Origin: Lederbergia wuyishanensis
GTDB taxonomy: Bacteria > Bacillota > Bacilli > Bacillales > Bacillaceae_C
Direction of reading: 5' to 3'
Length of the DNA: 64,000 nucleotides
Assembly (NCBI RefSeq): GCF_022900255.1
Contig: NZ_JALIRM010000012.1
Location: 62,001 to 126,000, forward strand
Position 1 is the stretch's first letter, and each line of letters starts with the position of its first letter. The notes beneath the pieces are model-generated. The model made no database searches, had not been told where the DNA came from, and was given only the letters and a program-made list of their open reading frames with translations. The position numbers were made by a program, and so were the translations under genes. Of the stretch, positions 25,849 to 34,672 are shown piece by piece.

Positions 25849-27000
25849 TTATTTTGGAGTAAATGATGTTTGAGTTTTATAGGTTTTTCCTTTATAAGAT
25901 GATGAAACATCCACTTTAACTGTATAACCTATGGCTGCTCTACTTATTTTAACAGGAAGCTTTTCGCCAACTTTTCCGTAATAAGTTGATTTTGTACTTT
26001 TGTAATTAAATACTGCTGTATACTTTGTGCCTTTCGGAAGTCCGTTAACTGTTAAGTTGATCGTTGAATACTGCTTAGGTGTTTTGTTATCTAAACTGGC
26101 TGTCAGTTTATAACTTGGGTTTGTAACGGGCTCACTGACTTGGCTAGGTTTCGCATTGATTTTGATTGTATTACCATCTGAAGTTGCGGTGATAGTGCCA
26201 GATACATCAGTACGATATATATTCGCTTTTATTGCTGAAAGTCTCTTTAAAGTTTCGGGAGTTGGATGTTTATATTGATTTCCTTTTCCTACGCTGATCA
26301 TAGCATATTTAGGTTTTACGATATTTAAAAATTCACTTGTCGAAGCTTCCTTTGCACCATGGTGACTGATTTTCAATACATCTACTTTAGATAATAGTTT
26401 TTTGGAAATCAAATCTTTTTCGCCCTTTGATTCGATATCCCCGGTAAATAAGAATGTATTTTTATTGTACTTTACATGTAGAACAGCACTCCAATTATTT
26501 AAATCACTTGTTGAGTAATCTTTTACAGGTGCTAAAAATGATGCTGTTACAGATTTATCCTTTACAGGTAATTTTACTCCAGATTTTGCTGTGGTTATTT
26601 TATAATTCTTTTTCTTCACAGCATTTAAGAAATCTTTATACGCTTGTGTAGTATGAGAAACTTTTGGTGCGTAAATATTCACTATCTTGAATGCATTAAT
26701 CACTTCATCCAGACCACCGATATGGTCAGCATCGGGATGAGTAGCAATCAAGTAATTAATAGTTTTTACGTTTTGCTTTTTTAAATAGGCTACAACATCA
26801 TGCCCCTTTGCACGGTTACCCGCATCAATAAGAATATTTTCTCCCTGAGGTGTTTGAATGAATGTAGCGTCTCCTTGTCCAACATCAATAAAATGGACGA
26901 CTAAATTTTGTGTAGCAGCATTCGTGCCACTTTGAGTAAAAAGTAATGCTGAAAAAAATAAAGCTGCAACAATCCCCATTATCCCGATTTTACGATTCAA
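25849..27000 (-). CDS. Secreted ComEC-like metallo-beta-lactamase-fold hydrolase
   Basis: 383 residues: a signal peptide (1-29, ending SGTNAA), then a ComEC C-terminal-like metallo-beta-lactamase domain (about 30-275) with VHFIDVGQGDATFIQ, metal ligands HPDADHIGG, FTGDIE and KISHHGAKEAST. A C-terminal beta domain of about 90 residues follows. Such proteins are probably extracellular nucleases or phosphodiesterases. Forms an operon with the DUF3006 and RNA methyltransferase genes. Confidence 0.88.
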   Translation of the reverse strand: MNRKIGIMGIVAALFFSALLFTQSGTNAATQNLVVHFIDVGQGDATFIQTPQGENILIDAGNRAKGHDVVAYLKKQNVKTINYLIATHPDADHIGGLDEVINAFKIVNIYAPKVSHTTQAYKDFLNAVKKKNYKITTAKSGVKLPVKDKSVTASFLAPVKDYSTSDLNNWSAVLHVKYNKNTFLFTGDIESKGEKDLISKKLLSKVDVLKISHHGAKEASTSEFLNIVKPKYAMISVGKGNQYKHPTPETLKRLSAIKANIYRTDVSGTITATSDGNTIKINAKPSQVSEPVTNPSYKLTASLDNKTPKQYSTINLTVNGLPKGTKYTAVFNYKSTKSTYYGKVGEKLPVKISRAAIGYTVKVDVSSSYKGKTYKTQTSFTPK

Positions 27001-27158
27001 TGTTATTTTCCTCCCAGTATCCTTCGCTTTTTCTATTATAAATGGTTTTTTCTATTTTGAAATAATAAATTGGTAAAAAATACATTTTTTATCAGGATAA
27101 AAACAATAGATTATGAGGAAACTATTGGTGATTTTATCATTATAGGAGTGATGAATTA

Positions 27159-27332
27159 ATGGTTAAAAGAAAAGCTGCAAGAAATGCTGTTGAAAAGTAT
27201 GCTAAAACTCCGAAGAAAAATATAGAGGAATCGGATTATACAGCTGAATTTGCTGAAGGAGAAGATCCGATGAAAGGTGCTAATCGCAATTCTAATATTG
27301 GCAGAAAAGGAAAAGAGAAAGGTAATGGATAA
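27159..27332 (+). CDS. Small basic SASP-like protein (57 aa)
   Basis: Starts MVKRKAARNAVEKYAKTPKKN and contains ESDYTAEFAEGEDPMKG, a T/A-EFA-E core like the SASP-like protein at 2711-2872, then a basic tail, NIGRKGKEKGNG. GGAGTG lies 9 nt upstream. The ATG of the next gene overlaps its last codons, so the two are coupled. Probably a spore-core protein; the subfamily is unknown. Confidence 0.5.
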   Translation: MVKRKAARNAVEKYAKTPKKNIEESDYTAEFAEGEDPMKGANRNSNIGRKGKEKGNG

Positions 27333-27465
27333 AAAGCAAAAGAGAAAACAATTAGAAGAATTCGGCATGGAAATGGGAGACATCAATGCCATTAAATTTT
27401 ATGAGCTCCAAGCAAGCAACAAAAACAACAAGCATAAAAAGAAGGAAGAGAATGATAAAACTTAA
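27325..27465 (+). CDS. Small charged protein (46 aa), overlapping the preceding gene
   Basis: MDKKQKRKQLEEFGMEMGDINAIKFYELQASNKNNKHKKKEENDKT: charged ends and a short amphipathic middle. ATG at 27325 lies 8 nt inside the upstream gene, with GAAAGGT before it. A terminator follows at once. No domain recognised; co-translation with a SASP-like gene hints at a sporulation role. Confidence 0.5.
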   Translation: MDKKQKRKQLEEFGMEMGDINAIKFYELQASNKNNKHKKKEENDKT

Positions 27466-27500
27466 AAGGTGGAGTCAAAATATAGACTCCACCTTTTAAG
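27464..27500. terminator. Bidirectional intrinsic terminator
   Basis: AAAAGGTGGAGTC pairs perfectly with GACTCCACCTTTT around an 8-nt loop, between the convergent small-protein and carbonic anhydrase genes. Confidence 0.85.
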
Positions 27501-27501
27501 A

Positions 27502-28065
27502 TTAACGTTTGTAACCATCTACGACAAGATCAAGCTTACCAGTCTCAGGGTTAATAACTAACCCGTGAACAGGAACTTCATCAGCCATAAGAGGATGATT
27601 ACGAACCATATCGACACTATGTCTAACACTATCTTCAACACTGTCGAATCCTTCAAGCCATTTATTAAGATCAATGCCTGAATTTTTAATAATGTCCAAA
27701 GTTTCGTTTGTGATTCCACGATTTGTCATTTTTTCTAGCATTTTTTCCCCATCGAGCAAACTCATTCCACAGTCATGATGTCCGATGACGTATACTTCAT
27801 CAGCTTGCAATTCATAAACTGCAATCAATAAGCTCCGCATAATACTTCCAAACGGATGTGTAAGAATCGCTCCTGCATTTTTAACCACTTTCACATCGCC
27901 ATTTTTCATATTCATTGCTTTATGTAAAAGCTCAATTAGACGTGTGTCCATGCATGTTAAGATAACAAGTTTTTTATCAGGAAATTTTGTTGTCGTATAC
28001 TGTTCATATAATTTTTCCTCGACAAATGTTTTGTTATACTCAAGAATTTCTGAAAGTAATTTCAT
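27502..28065 (-). CDS. ytiB: Beta-class carbonic anhydrase, YtiB-like
   Basis: 187 residues, the YtiB length. Zinc ligands lie in LTCMDTRL (C and D-x-R pair) and GHHDCGM (H and C). Interconverts CO2 and bicarbonate. ATG at 28065 is chosen because AAAGGAG is 8 nt upstream; a GTG two codons earlier falls inside that spacing. Monocistronic, with the sigma-W-type floT promoter diverging from the other side. Confidence 0.92.
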   Translation of the reverse strand: MKLLSEILEYNKTFVEEKLYEQYTTTKFPDKKLVILTCMDTRLIELLHKAMNMKNGDVKVVKNAGAILTHPFGSIMRSLLIAVYELQADEVYVIGHHDCGMSLLDGEKMLEKMTNRGITNETLDIIKNSGIDLNKWLEGFDSVEDSVRHSVDMVRNHPLMADEVPVHGLVINPETGKLDLVVDGYKR

Positions 28066-28271
28066 TTCCACAACTCCTTTGTTTCTTAATTACCAGGGAA
28101 CAATTACGAAAAATCTATAATTCATATCCCCGTATTAAACAATTAGCAAACAACGTGTATCAAACTCATTAAAACTAGCCGTAAAGATACATGTGTTTGA
28201 GCTAATGTTTTTATTTTACATAAATAAATTGAAACTAAAAAGTAATAACATCTGAAAATCTTTAGAAATGA

Positions 28272-28298
28272 TGAAACTTTTCTGTAATAATAACCGTA
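28272..28298 (+). promoter_or_regulatory. Sigma-W-type promoter for yuaF-floT
   Basis: TGAAAC at 28272-28277 and CGTA at 28295-28298 with 17 nt between match the extracytoplasmic sigma-W consensus (TGAAAC, 16-17 nt, CGTA). The B. subtilis yuaF-floT operon is a known sigma-W target responding to envelope stress, which supports the call. Confidence 0.7.
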
Positions 28299-28373
28299 TT
28301 AAATTATGGAAGGAGGAAGAAGAAGAAGAAATGCATTGTTGGGAAAATAAAGCAATGTAAAGGAATGATGAGG

Positions 28374-28904
28374 ATGACATTGTTCGGAATGTCGATTGAA
28401 ACAATCTATCTTATTTTGCTCATTATTTCCGGAAGCTTAACAATCCTTTATTTATTCTTTGGGGATGTTCTGGAAGGAATGGGAGAAGCTACTGATTTTT
28501 TAAACCCTGTTTTAATATTGGCCTTTATAACATTTTTTTCTGCAGGGGGATATATTTTAGAGAAAGCTACAGCTCTTAATAGTTTTCTGATTATTGCAAT
28601 TGCAGCGGTTATTTCAGCATTGCTTGATGTTCTTTTAAATGTATTTGTACTCGTTCCAATGAAATCTGCGGAACAATCATTAAGCTATACTGAAAAATCG
28701 TTGGAAGGGCGAGTGGGAAAGGCGATTATTTCGATTCCAAAAGAAGGGTTTGGCGAAGTCGTGATTGAAAGTTACAGTGGGATGATTTCAAAACCTGCAG
28801 CAAGTTTTGAGGATGTTCCCATTCCTGAGGGATCTGAAGTACTTGTCATTGAAGTTAAAAATGGAGTTTTATATGTAATGCCATATAAACCAAATTTTAA
28901 ATAA
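28374..28904 (+). CDS. yuaF: NfeD-family membrane protein, YuaF-like
   Basis: 177 residues. Three to four N-terminal membrane helices (SIETIYLILLIISGSLTILYLFFG, then FLNPVLILAFITFFSAGGYIL, then SFLIIAIAAVISALLDVLLNVFVLVP) and a C-terminal OB-fold NfeD domain (EGRVGKAIISIPKEGFGEVVIES...PEGSEVLVIEVKNGVLYVMPY). Works with flotillin in membrane microdomains. ATG at 28374 is chosen over 28365 because AAAGGA gives better spacing. 19 bp before floT. Confidence 0.9.
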   Translation: MTLFGMSIETIYLILLIISGSLTILYLFFGDVLEGMGEATDFLNPVLILAFITFFSAGGYILEKATALNSFLIIAIAAVISALLDVLLNVFVLVPMKSAEQSLSYTEKSLEGRVGKAIISIPKEGFGEVVIESYSGMISKPAASFEDVPIPEGSEVLVIEVKNGVLYVMPYKPNFK

Positions 28905-28923
28905 TGCTTAAGGGGGAAGATGT

Positions 28924-30465
28924 ATGCCAGTTGAAATAATGATTGTTGGCGGTGTCGTACTTTTTATTCTTATTGCTTTAATAGGGGTATTTGTTTCAAA
29001 ATATAGAACTGCGGGACCAGACGAAGCATTGATTGTAACAGGGAGTTATTTAGGTGGAAAAAACGTGCATGTAGATGATGCAGGAAATAAAATAAAAATC
29101 ATCCGCGGCGGCGGTACGTTCGTGTTACCTGTTTTTCAACAAGCACAACCGTTGAGCTTATTATCAAGTAAGCTTGAGGTTACTACACCGGAAGTTTATA
29201 CAGAGCAAGGTGTACCAGTTATGGCCGACGGAACGGCAATTATTAAAATAGGTGGTTCTATTGGTGAAATTGCCACAGCTGCTGAGCAATTCCTTGGTAA
29301 AACTAAAGAAGATCGAGAAACAGAGGCAAAGGAAGTATTGGAAGGACATTTACGTTCTATCCTTGGTTCCATGACAGTTGAAGAAATTTATAAGAATCGT
29401 GATAAATTCTCACAAGAGGTACAACGTGTTGCATCCCAAGACCTTGCAAAAATGGGATTAATTATTGTTTCCTTTACAATTAAGGAAGTTCGCGATAAAA
29501 ACGGATATCTTGATTCACTAGGTAAACCTCGAATTGCACAAGTAAAACGTGACGCAGATATTGCAACGGCTGAAGCGGATAAGGAAACGCGAATTAAACG
29601 TGCTGAAGCTGCTAAAGAAGCGAAAAAAGCTGAGTTAGAACGTGCAACAGAAATCGCTGAAGCTGAAAAAGTAAATCAATTGAAAATGGCTGAATACCGT
29701 CGTGAACAAGATATTGCACGTGCAAATGCTGACCAAGCGTACGATCTCGAAACAGCACGTGCAAAGCAGGAAGTTACTGAACACGAAATGCAAATCAAAA
29801 TTATCGAGCGTCAAAAGCAAATTGAGCTTGAAGAAAGAGAAATAAAGCGTCGTGAGTTACAATACGATGCGGAAGTGAAGAAAAAAGCAGACGCCGACCG
29901 CTATTCAGTTGAGCAGGCTGCGACAGCTGAAAAAGTGAAGCAAATGGCAGAGGCGGATGCGCATCAATATCGTGTTGAAGCAACAGCAAAAGCCGAAGCA
30001 GAACGAGTTCGTCTTGATGGTGTGGCGAAAGCTGAAGCACAAAGAGCACAAGGGGTTTCTGAAGCCGAAGTTATTCGTTTGAAGGGTCTTGCAGAAGCAG
30101 AAGCAAAACAAAAAGTAGCAGAAGCCTTCGAGCAGTTTGGTCAAGCAGCCGTTCTCGACATGGTCTTAAAAATGCTTCCTGAATACGCGAAGCAAGTTGC
30201 AGCTCCACTTGGCAACATCGATAAAATTACTGTCGTCGATACAGGCAGTAATGGGGAAGGTGGCGCCAATAAAGTAACTGGATATGCAACAAATTTAATG
30301 GCGACAATGCAAGAATCATTAAAAGCATCTTCTGGAATCGACGTACGTGAGTTACTAGAAAACTTATCGGGCAAACATAATGTACGCGGAAGTATTGATT
30401 CTTTAACATACGAATTGCGTGAAGGCAATAAAAAGGAAGAAGCCAAGGAAGGCGAACCAGTTTAA
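28924..30465 (+). CDS. floT: Flotillin-like protein FloT
   Basis: 513 residues (B. subtilis FloT 509). An N-terminal membrane hairpin (VGGVVLFILIALIGVFVSKY), an SPFH/PHB domain (about 40-230), then a long Glu/Ala-rich flotillin coiled coil (about 240-430) with repeated AEAE-type heptads. It scaffolds lipid microdomains and influences membrane fluidity, kinases and secretion. GGGGGAAG precedes the ATG. A strong terminator follows, so the third B. subtilis gene yuaI is absent here. Confidence 0.95.
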   Translation: MPVEIMIVGGVVLFILIALIGVFVSKYRTAGPDEALIVTGSYLGGKNVHVDDAGNKIKIIRGGGTFVLPVFQQAQPLSLLSSKLEVTTPEVYTEQGVPVMADGTAIIKIGGSIGEIATAAEQFLGKTKEDRETEAKEVLEGHLRSILGSMTVEEIYKNRDKFSQEVQRVASQDLAKMGLIIVSFTIKEVRDKNGYLDSLGKPRIAQVKRDADIATAEADKETRIKRAEAAKEAKKAELERATEIAEAEKVNQLKMAEYRREQDIARANADQAYDLETARAKQEVTEHEMQIKIIERQKQIELEEREIKRRELQYDAEVKKKADADRYSVEQAATAEKVKQMAEADAHQYRVEATAKAEAERVRLDGVAKAEAQRAQGVSEAEVIRLKGLAEAEAKQKVAEAFEQFGQAAVLDMVLKMLPEYAKQVAAPLGNIDKITVVDTGSNGEGGANKVTGYATNLMATMQESLKASSGIDVRELLENLSGKHNVRGSIDSLTYELREGNKKEEAKEGEPV

Positions 30466-30479
30466 GAAAGTAAAAATTT

Positions 30480-30529
30480 TAAAAGGTTTCGTTCTCGTAT
30501 CGATTGATAGAGAACGAAACCTTTTTTTA
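30480..30529 (+). terminator. Intrinsic terminator after floT
   Basis: A 15-bp stem (AAAGGTTTCGTTCTC / GAGAACGAAACCTTT) with a 13-nt loop and a run of Ts. Confidence 0.88.
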
Positions 30530-30693
30530 AAACTGTATCTTAATTGAGATTGAATCGAGACATCAAGTTTTCGTCTCAATCGCCAACGAATGAGCATAGA
30601 GTAGAGAACTTGGAGAAGGCACGTTATAAAAATCATTGTGTTCTTTTTTAACTCAAGTTCGAATTCTTTCCAATACCTTCAAATCCCAAATAA

Positions 30694-30723
30694 GCCCCTG
30701 AGTAAAATTAATCACTCAAGGGT
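30694..30723 (-). terminator. Probable terminator after mreBH
   Basis: CCCTTGAGT pairs with ACTCAGGGG on the minus strand; the T run is interrupted. Located 7 bp past the mreBH stop. Confidence 0.55.
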
Positions 30724-30729
30724 TGTTTC

Positions 30730-31737
30730 TTATCTAGTTGCTTTCTGTAATTTATTAATAAATCTTAGGGCACGGCCTGTACCGATCGCTACCGATTCTA
30801 GTGGATTTGGCGCAATATGAACGGGTACGATAATTTCATTACTTAGCCATTCTTGCAATCCATTTAAGAGGGAACCACCACCTGTTAGAACGACTCCACG
30901 ATCTACAATATCACCACTAAGCTCAGCAGGTGAGTTTTCCAATGTTGCTCGAATAGCTTCTAAAATATGAAGCAATGATTCTTTTAAAGCATTTTGAATT
31001 TCATAGGAACTAAGAGTAACAGTTTTTGGCAATCCTGTTACAAGATCTCTTCCTCTAACGTCCATTAGTTGTTCGGGATGATCAATTAACGCATAACCAA
31101 TTCCCATTTTGATTTGCTCTGCTGTAGATTCACCAATCAATAAATTATAATTTTTTCTAATATGTTGGATAATATTTTCATCAAATAAATCTCCGCCAAT
31201 ACGGACAGTGTTGCATGTTACAACACCACCATATGAGATGATGGCAACTTCAGTCGTTCCGCCACCAATATCAACAATGACATTCGCTACTGGTTCTTCT
31301 ACTGGAAGGTCCGCACCAATTGCGGCTGCCACAGGTTCTTCTATTAGATGTACATGTTTCGCGCCACATGATTTTACTGCGTCGTGAATAGCCCTTCGTT
31401 CAACAGAAGTAGCACCTGAAGGGGTACAAACGACTACATCTGGTTTTCTTAACGCAAAGCCAATATTTTTTCCTGCTTTTTTCATTACTTCTTTTAAAAG
31501 CTGACTCGTAATATCAAAATCAGCAATAACGCCGTCGCGCAATGGTCTAACCGCAACAATATTCCCTGGCGTTTTTCCAATCATACTTTTTGCTTCTGCT
31601 CCAACTGCCAACACTCTTTTTGTATCCGTATTAACAGCTACAACAGATGGTTCGTTTAAAATAATACCTTTATTTTTCGTATAGACAAGTACATTCGCAG
31701 TACCTAAATCAATTCCAATTTCTGAGTTCGAAAACAT
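30730..31737 (-). CDS. mreBH: Actin-like cell-shape protein MreBH
   Basis: 335 residues, identical in length to MreBH. Actin-fold phosphate loops read [14 protein letters not shown] and [18 protein letters not shown]-type (here [12 protein letters not shown]), with [14 protein letters not shown] near the C-terminus. It polymerises under the membrane and directs wall hydrolases and elongation. ATG at 31737 ([12 protein letters not shown]) fits the family N-terminus. Standing alone, without mreC/mreD, is the mreBH rather than the mreB arrangement. Confidence 0.92.
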   Translation of the reverse strand: MFSNSEIGIDLGTANVLVYTKNKGIILNEPSVVAVNTDTKRVLAVGAEAKSMIGKTPGNIVAVRPLRDGVIADFDITSQLLKEVMKKAGKNIGFALRKPDVVVCTPSGATSVERRAIHDAVKSCGAKHVHLIEEPVAAAIGADLPVEEPVANVIVDIGGGTTEVAIISYGGVVTCNTVRIGGDLFDENIIQHIRKNYNLLIGESTAEQIKMGIGYALIDHPEQLMDVRGRDLVTGLPKTVTLSSYEIQNALKESLLHILEAIRATLENSPAELSGDIVDRGVVLTGGGSLLNGLQEWLSNEIIVPVHIAPNPLESVAIGTGRALRFINKLQKATR

Positions 31738-31749
31738 AATTATCACCAT

Positions 31750-32084
31750 ACCTTAGTTTTTATTCAAAACATACAATTATGTACAGTTTTCCATTAGTAT
31801 AGACAATTTTTTTATAGATTGCTTGTAGCAAAAATTGGGAAATGAAGAATTATTACAAAGAGAAACACGACAAAGATTGATATAGAAGGGAAACGAAAAA
31901 TATCGTCATGCCAGCTGTTATGAAAACTTAATTTTCCTGTAAAAAATAAAACAGCAATGTTATAAGATGTTTTTAGACTTTTATCTTTGGTGTTCTTCTT
32001 CTTTCAATGCTCAATAGTCCGTACGTAAACATGCTCCTTAGAAGGCTCAATGCTTGAAATGCAGTTTCCTGTAACATTTATTCT
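31750..32084. other. Intergenic stretch upstream of mreBH
   Basis: AT-rich, no ORF with a ribosome site and no recognised RNA element. It must hold the mreBH promoter, but I could not assign a clear sigma-A or sigma-I site. Confidence 0.35.
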
Positions 32085-32112
32085 ACAAAAAAACAGCCAA
32101 TACGGCCGTTTA
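32085..32112 (-). terminator. Terminator overlapping the thioesterase stop
   Basis: AACGGCC pairs with GGCTGTT, followed by seven Ts on the minus strand, starting at the stop codon itself. Confidence 0.6.
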
Positions 32113-32631
32113 ATCGTTATTAATGCTATTTGAAAAATATGCAGCTAAATCATTACTTTCTTTTTTCCGTATTTTTCGATGTGCTGCTCTTGAATTTGCT
32201 GTTTCATTAAGCCATTTTTCTTCATCAGTTTCCGGGATAACCTGTGGAACTGGAGTAGGATTACCATTTTCATCTAAGGCAACAAATGTTAAAAAGGAGA
32301 GTGCTGCAATTGACTTTTCACCCGTTAATAAGTGTTCTGATGTTACTTTTACAAAAACTTCCATAGAACTGCGTCCTGTCCATGTAACCATGGCTTTTAA
32401 AGTAACTGCATCACCAATCCTAATTGGTTTAATAAAATCAACGGAGTCAGTAGAGGCAGTCACTACTAAATTTCGAGCAAATTTTATGGCAGCAATCGAT
32501 GCTACATCATCAATATATGCCATTAATTTACCTCCGAATAGTGTTCCAAGATGGTTGGCATCAGGTGGAAAAACATGACTAGTTTTTATCGTTACTGTAT
32601 CCTTCATCTTTTTCGTTGTTGGTTGTTCCAT
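32110..32631 (-). CDS. ykhA: Acyl-CoA thioesterase, YkhA-like hotdog protein
   Basis: 173 residues. A single hotdog domain: FPPDANHLGTLFGGKLMAYIDDVASIAAIKFAR holds the N-x-x-G-x-x-F-G-G substrate/catalytic region, followed by TASTDSVDFIKPIRIGDAV. A basic C-terminal helix (RAAHRKIRKKE) is also typical. Hydrolyses acyl-CoA thioesters. ATG at 32631 with AGAGGTG 6 nt upstream; the longer GTG start lies within that site. Confidence 0.9.
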   Translation of the reverse strand: MEQPTTKKMKDTVTIKTSHVFPPDANHLGTLFGGKLMAYIDDVASIAAIKFARNLVVTASTDSVDFIKPIRIGDAVTLKAMVTWTGRSSMEVFVKVTSEHLLTGEKSIAALSFLTFVALDENGNPTPVPQVIPETDEEKWLNETANSRAAHRKIRKKESNDLAAYFSNSINND

Positions 32632-32828
32632 CAAATTCACCTCTAATATTAACTTGCCCCATTAGTATACCACTGATTAAATATAGAAAAGCAAATGTAG
32701 AAAAAGAGGTTTATTAGGAAAAAAATAGGGTATATTACAAACGTTAAAGTATGTTTTCTGTTCCTCGATGCTAAAGCCGCCAACTTCGTACAATTATTAT
32801 TAACCATTCATGGGGAGGATGATGCTTT

Positions 32829-33113
32829 ATGGCTAAAGGCTTAAGAAGAATTAGATGTAATCCCGATGGATCCATTCTCTTCAAACGTTGGAATAATACT
32901 CTTGTCGTAAAAGGAAAGTTTGATACAATTTACGAAACAGCAAGTGGCTATGAACAAACGGACGGGGAACGGAAGGAGTACTATGCGGAATTAATTGAAG
33001 AGATTTTAGGAGAACACGATACGATCGATTATTTAACAGCTGCCGGTCTAGAATCAAATCAGTACTATAAAGAATATATAAATAACGGATGGGAAACAGA
33101 TCTTCAATATTAA
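32829..33113 (+). CDS. Hypothetical protein (94 aa)
   Basis: Starts MAKGLRRIRCNPDGSILFKRWNNTLVVKGKFDTIYETASGY and ends NQYYKEYINNGWETDLQY. Predicted short beta segment then helices, acidic overall. A good GGGGAGG site lies before the ATG and a terminator follows, so it is a real single gene. I recognise no family or function. Confidence 0.65.
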   Translation: MAKGLRRIRCNPDGSILFKRWNNTLVVKGKFDTIYETASGYEQTDGERKEYYAELIEEILGEHDTIDYLTAAGLESNQYYKEYINNGWETDLQY

Positions 33114-33116
33114 ATA

Positions 33117-33150
33117 ATAAGGGCCTGAGGTGTGTTCAGGCCCTTTTTTC
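33117..33150 (+). terminator. Intrinsic terminator
   Basis: AAGGGCCTGA pairs with TCAGGCCCTT around a short loop with a run of Ts, directly after the hypothetical gene. Confidence 0.85.
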
Positions 33151-33197
33151 ATTACATAGGAAATTATAAATTTTGAAAAGTTGAGGATAACTTTTTT

Positions 33198-33336
33198 AAG
33201 GTAGTTTCCGTCTAGCTCCAAGCGTCATCGACTCGAGGTCATAAACCCGCGAAGCTTAAAAGTCAAAAAGCGGACTTTTTGCTTCTCAGAACATTTGCTT
33301 GTCGCCTAAGGCTGCGCGCCTTGCGCTTTAGTTCTT
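33198..33336. repeat. Bacillus-type intergenic repeat element
   Basis: A GC-richer block beginning CCGTCTAGCTCCAAGCG and containing CTCGAGGTCATAAACC and GCCTAAGGCTGCGCGCC. These phrases recur in dispersed intergenic repeats of Bacillus genomes. An AGTCAAAAAGCGGACTTTTTG hairpin sits inside. It runs into the stop codon of ampS. Confidence 0.5.
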
Positions 33337-34567
33337 AAAACGCCCAATCTCCATTACGGAAAATAGGTTCTGCTACGCCTTCCTCAGTAATTCCATCGAT
33401 GTCCATTTCTACTGAACCAATCATGAAGTCGACATGTGTAATGCTTGAGTTTAAGCCTTTTTCGGCAAGCTCTTCTTGTGACATTTTTTTGCCGCCTTCT
33501 AAACAAAATGCATACGCACTTCCAATTGCAAGGTGGTTAGAAGCATTTTCATCAAATAATGTATTATAAAATAATATATTTGATTGAGAAATCGGAGAAT
33601 TATGTGGGACGAGAGCCACTTCGCCTAGATAGTGTGATCCTTCGTCTGTCTCAACGAGTTTCTTTAAAATTTCTTCGCCTTCCTTAGCTTTTACATCTAC
33701 AATTCGCCCATTTTCAAACGTAATTGTAAATTCATCGATAATATTTCCTGCATAACTTAAAGGCTTGGTACTAGATACATAACCATTTACTCCATCTTTA
33801 TGAGGAACAGTGAAAACTTCCTCTGTAGGCATATTTGCCATAAATTCGTGACCTTGTTCATTGATACTTCCTGCTCCAGCCCATAGGTGGCCTTCAGGCA
33901 GTTCGATTGTTAAATCTGTACCTGGTGCCGTATAGTGAAGCTTTTTATAACGCTTGTTATTTAAATAATCAACTTTTTCATGTAATGTTTCATCATGCTT
34001 TTTCCAAACTTCAACAGGATTGTCCAAATCAGCTCTTGTTGCTTTGAAGATCGCATCCCACAGTTTGGAAACTTGTTCTTCTGGAGCTACCTCAGGGAAT
34101 ACCTTGGCAGCCCAATCTTTTGAAGGGGCAGCAATGACTGTCCAGCTTACTTTATCGGATTGTATGTATTGGCGATATTTTTCCATAGCTTTTCCGGCAG
34201 CTTTTTGGAAATTAGCGATTCTTTCTGGATTGACACCTTTCATTAAATCAGGACTTGAAGAAACAACAGACATAAAGGCAGCTCCGTTTTCAGCAAGTTC
34301 TTCAACCTCGCGGGCACGCCAATATGGGTATTCGTTAAATGCTTCATCTGGTGCGAGATCATATTTAAGTCTAGAAACGACATCATCATTCCAATTGACA
34401 ACTACGTTTTTAGCTCCAGCTTCATACGCTTTTTTTACAACTAGACGAATAAATTCTGAATTATCAATCGTTGTATTAATAGCAAGAGTTTGTCCTTTTT
34501 GAACGTTGACTCCAACCTTAACTGCGAGGTCTGCATACTTTTCAAGACTTTCTTGAAATTTGGTCAT
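33335..34567 (-). CDS. ampS: Aminopeptidase AmpS (M29 family)
   Basis: 410 residues, the AmpS length. M29 metallopeptidase with SSTKPLSYAGNIIDEFTITFENG, GEVALVPHNSPISQSNILFYNTLFDENASNHLAIGSAY and THVDFMIGS, which carry the Glu/His/Asp two-metal ligands of the family. Removes N-terminal residues from peptides in the cytoplasm. AAAGGAG precedes the ATG. Monocistronic. Confidence 0.92.
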   Translation of the reverse strand: MTKFQESLEKYADLAVKVGVNVQKGQTLAINTTIDNSEFIRLVVKKAYEAGAKNVVVNWNDDVVSRLKYDLAPDEAFNEYPYWRAREVEELAENGAAFMSVVSSSPDLMKGVNPERIANFQKAAGKAMEKYRQYIQSDKVSWTVIAAPSKDWAAKVFPEVAPEEQVSKLWDAIFKATRADLDNPVEVWKKHDETLHEKVDYLNNKRYKKLHYTAPGTDLTIELPEGHLWAGAGSINEQGHEFMANMPTEEVFTVPHKDGVNGYVSSTKPLSYAGNIIDEFTITFENGRIVDVKAKEGEEILKKLVETDEGSHYLGEVALVPHNSPISQSNILFYNTLFDENASNHLAIGSAYAFCLEGGKKMSQEELAEKGLNSSITHVDFMIGSVEMDIDGITEEGVAEPIFRNGDWAF

Positions 34568-34640
34568 GGCAATTCTCCTTTAACAATTTACTTACTTGTT
34601 TATTTTACCAAGCTATGGAAGGAAAGCCAATTCAGATATA

Positions 34641-34672
34641 AAAAAATCCAAAGCACTGGGCTTTGGATTATT
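34641..34672 (-). terminator. Terminator overlapping the znuA stop
   Basis: AATCCAAAGC pairs perfectly with GCTTTGGATT around a 4-nt loop, then a T run on the minus strand; the stem overlaps the stop codon. Confidence 0.8.
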
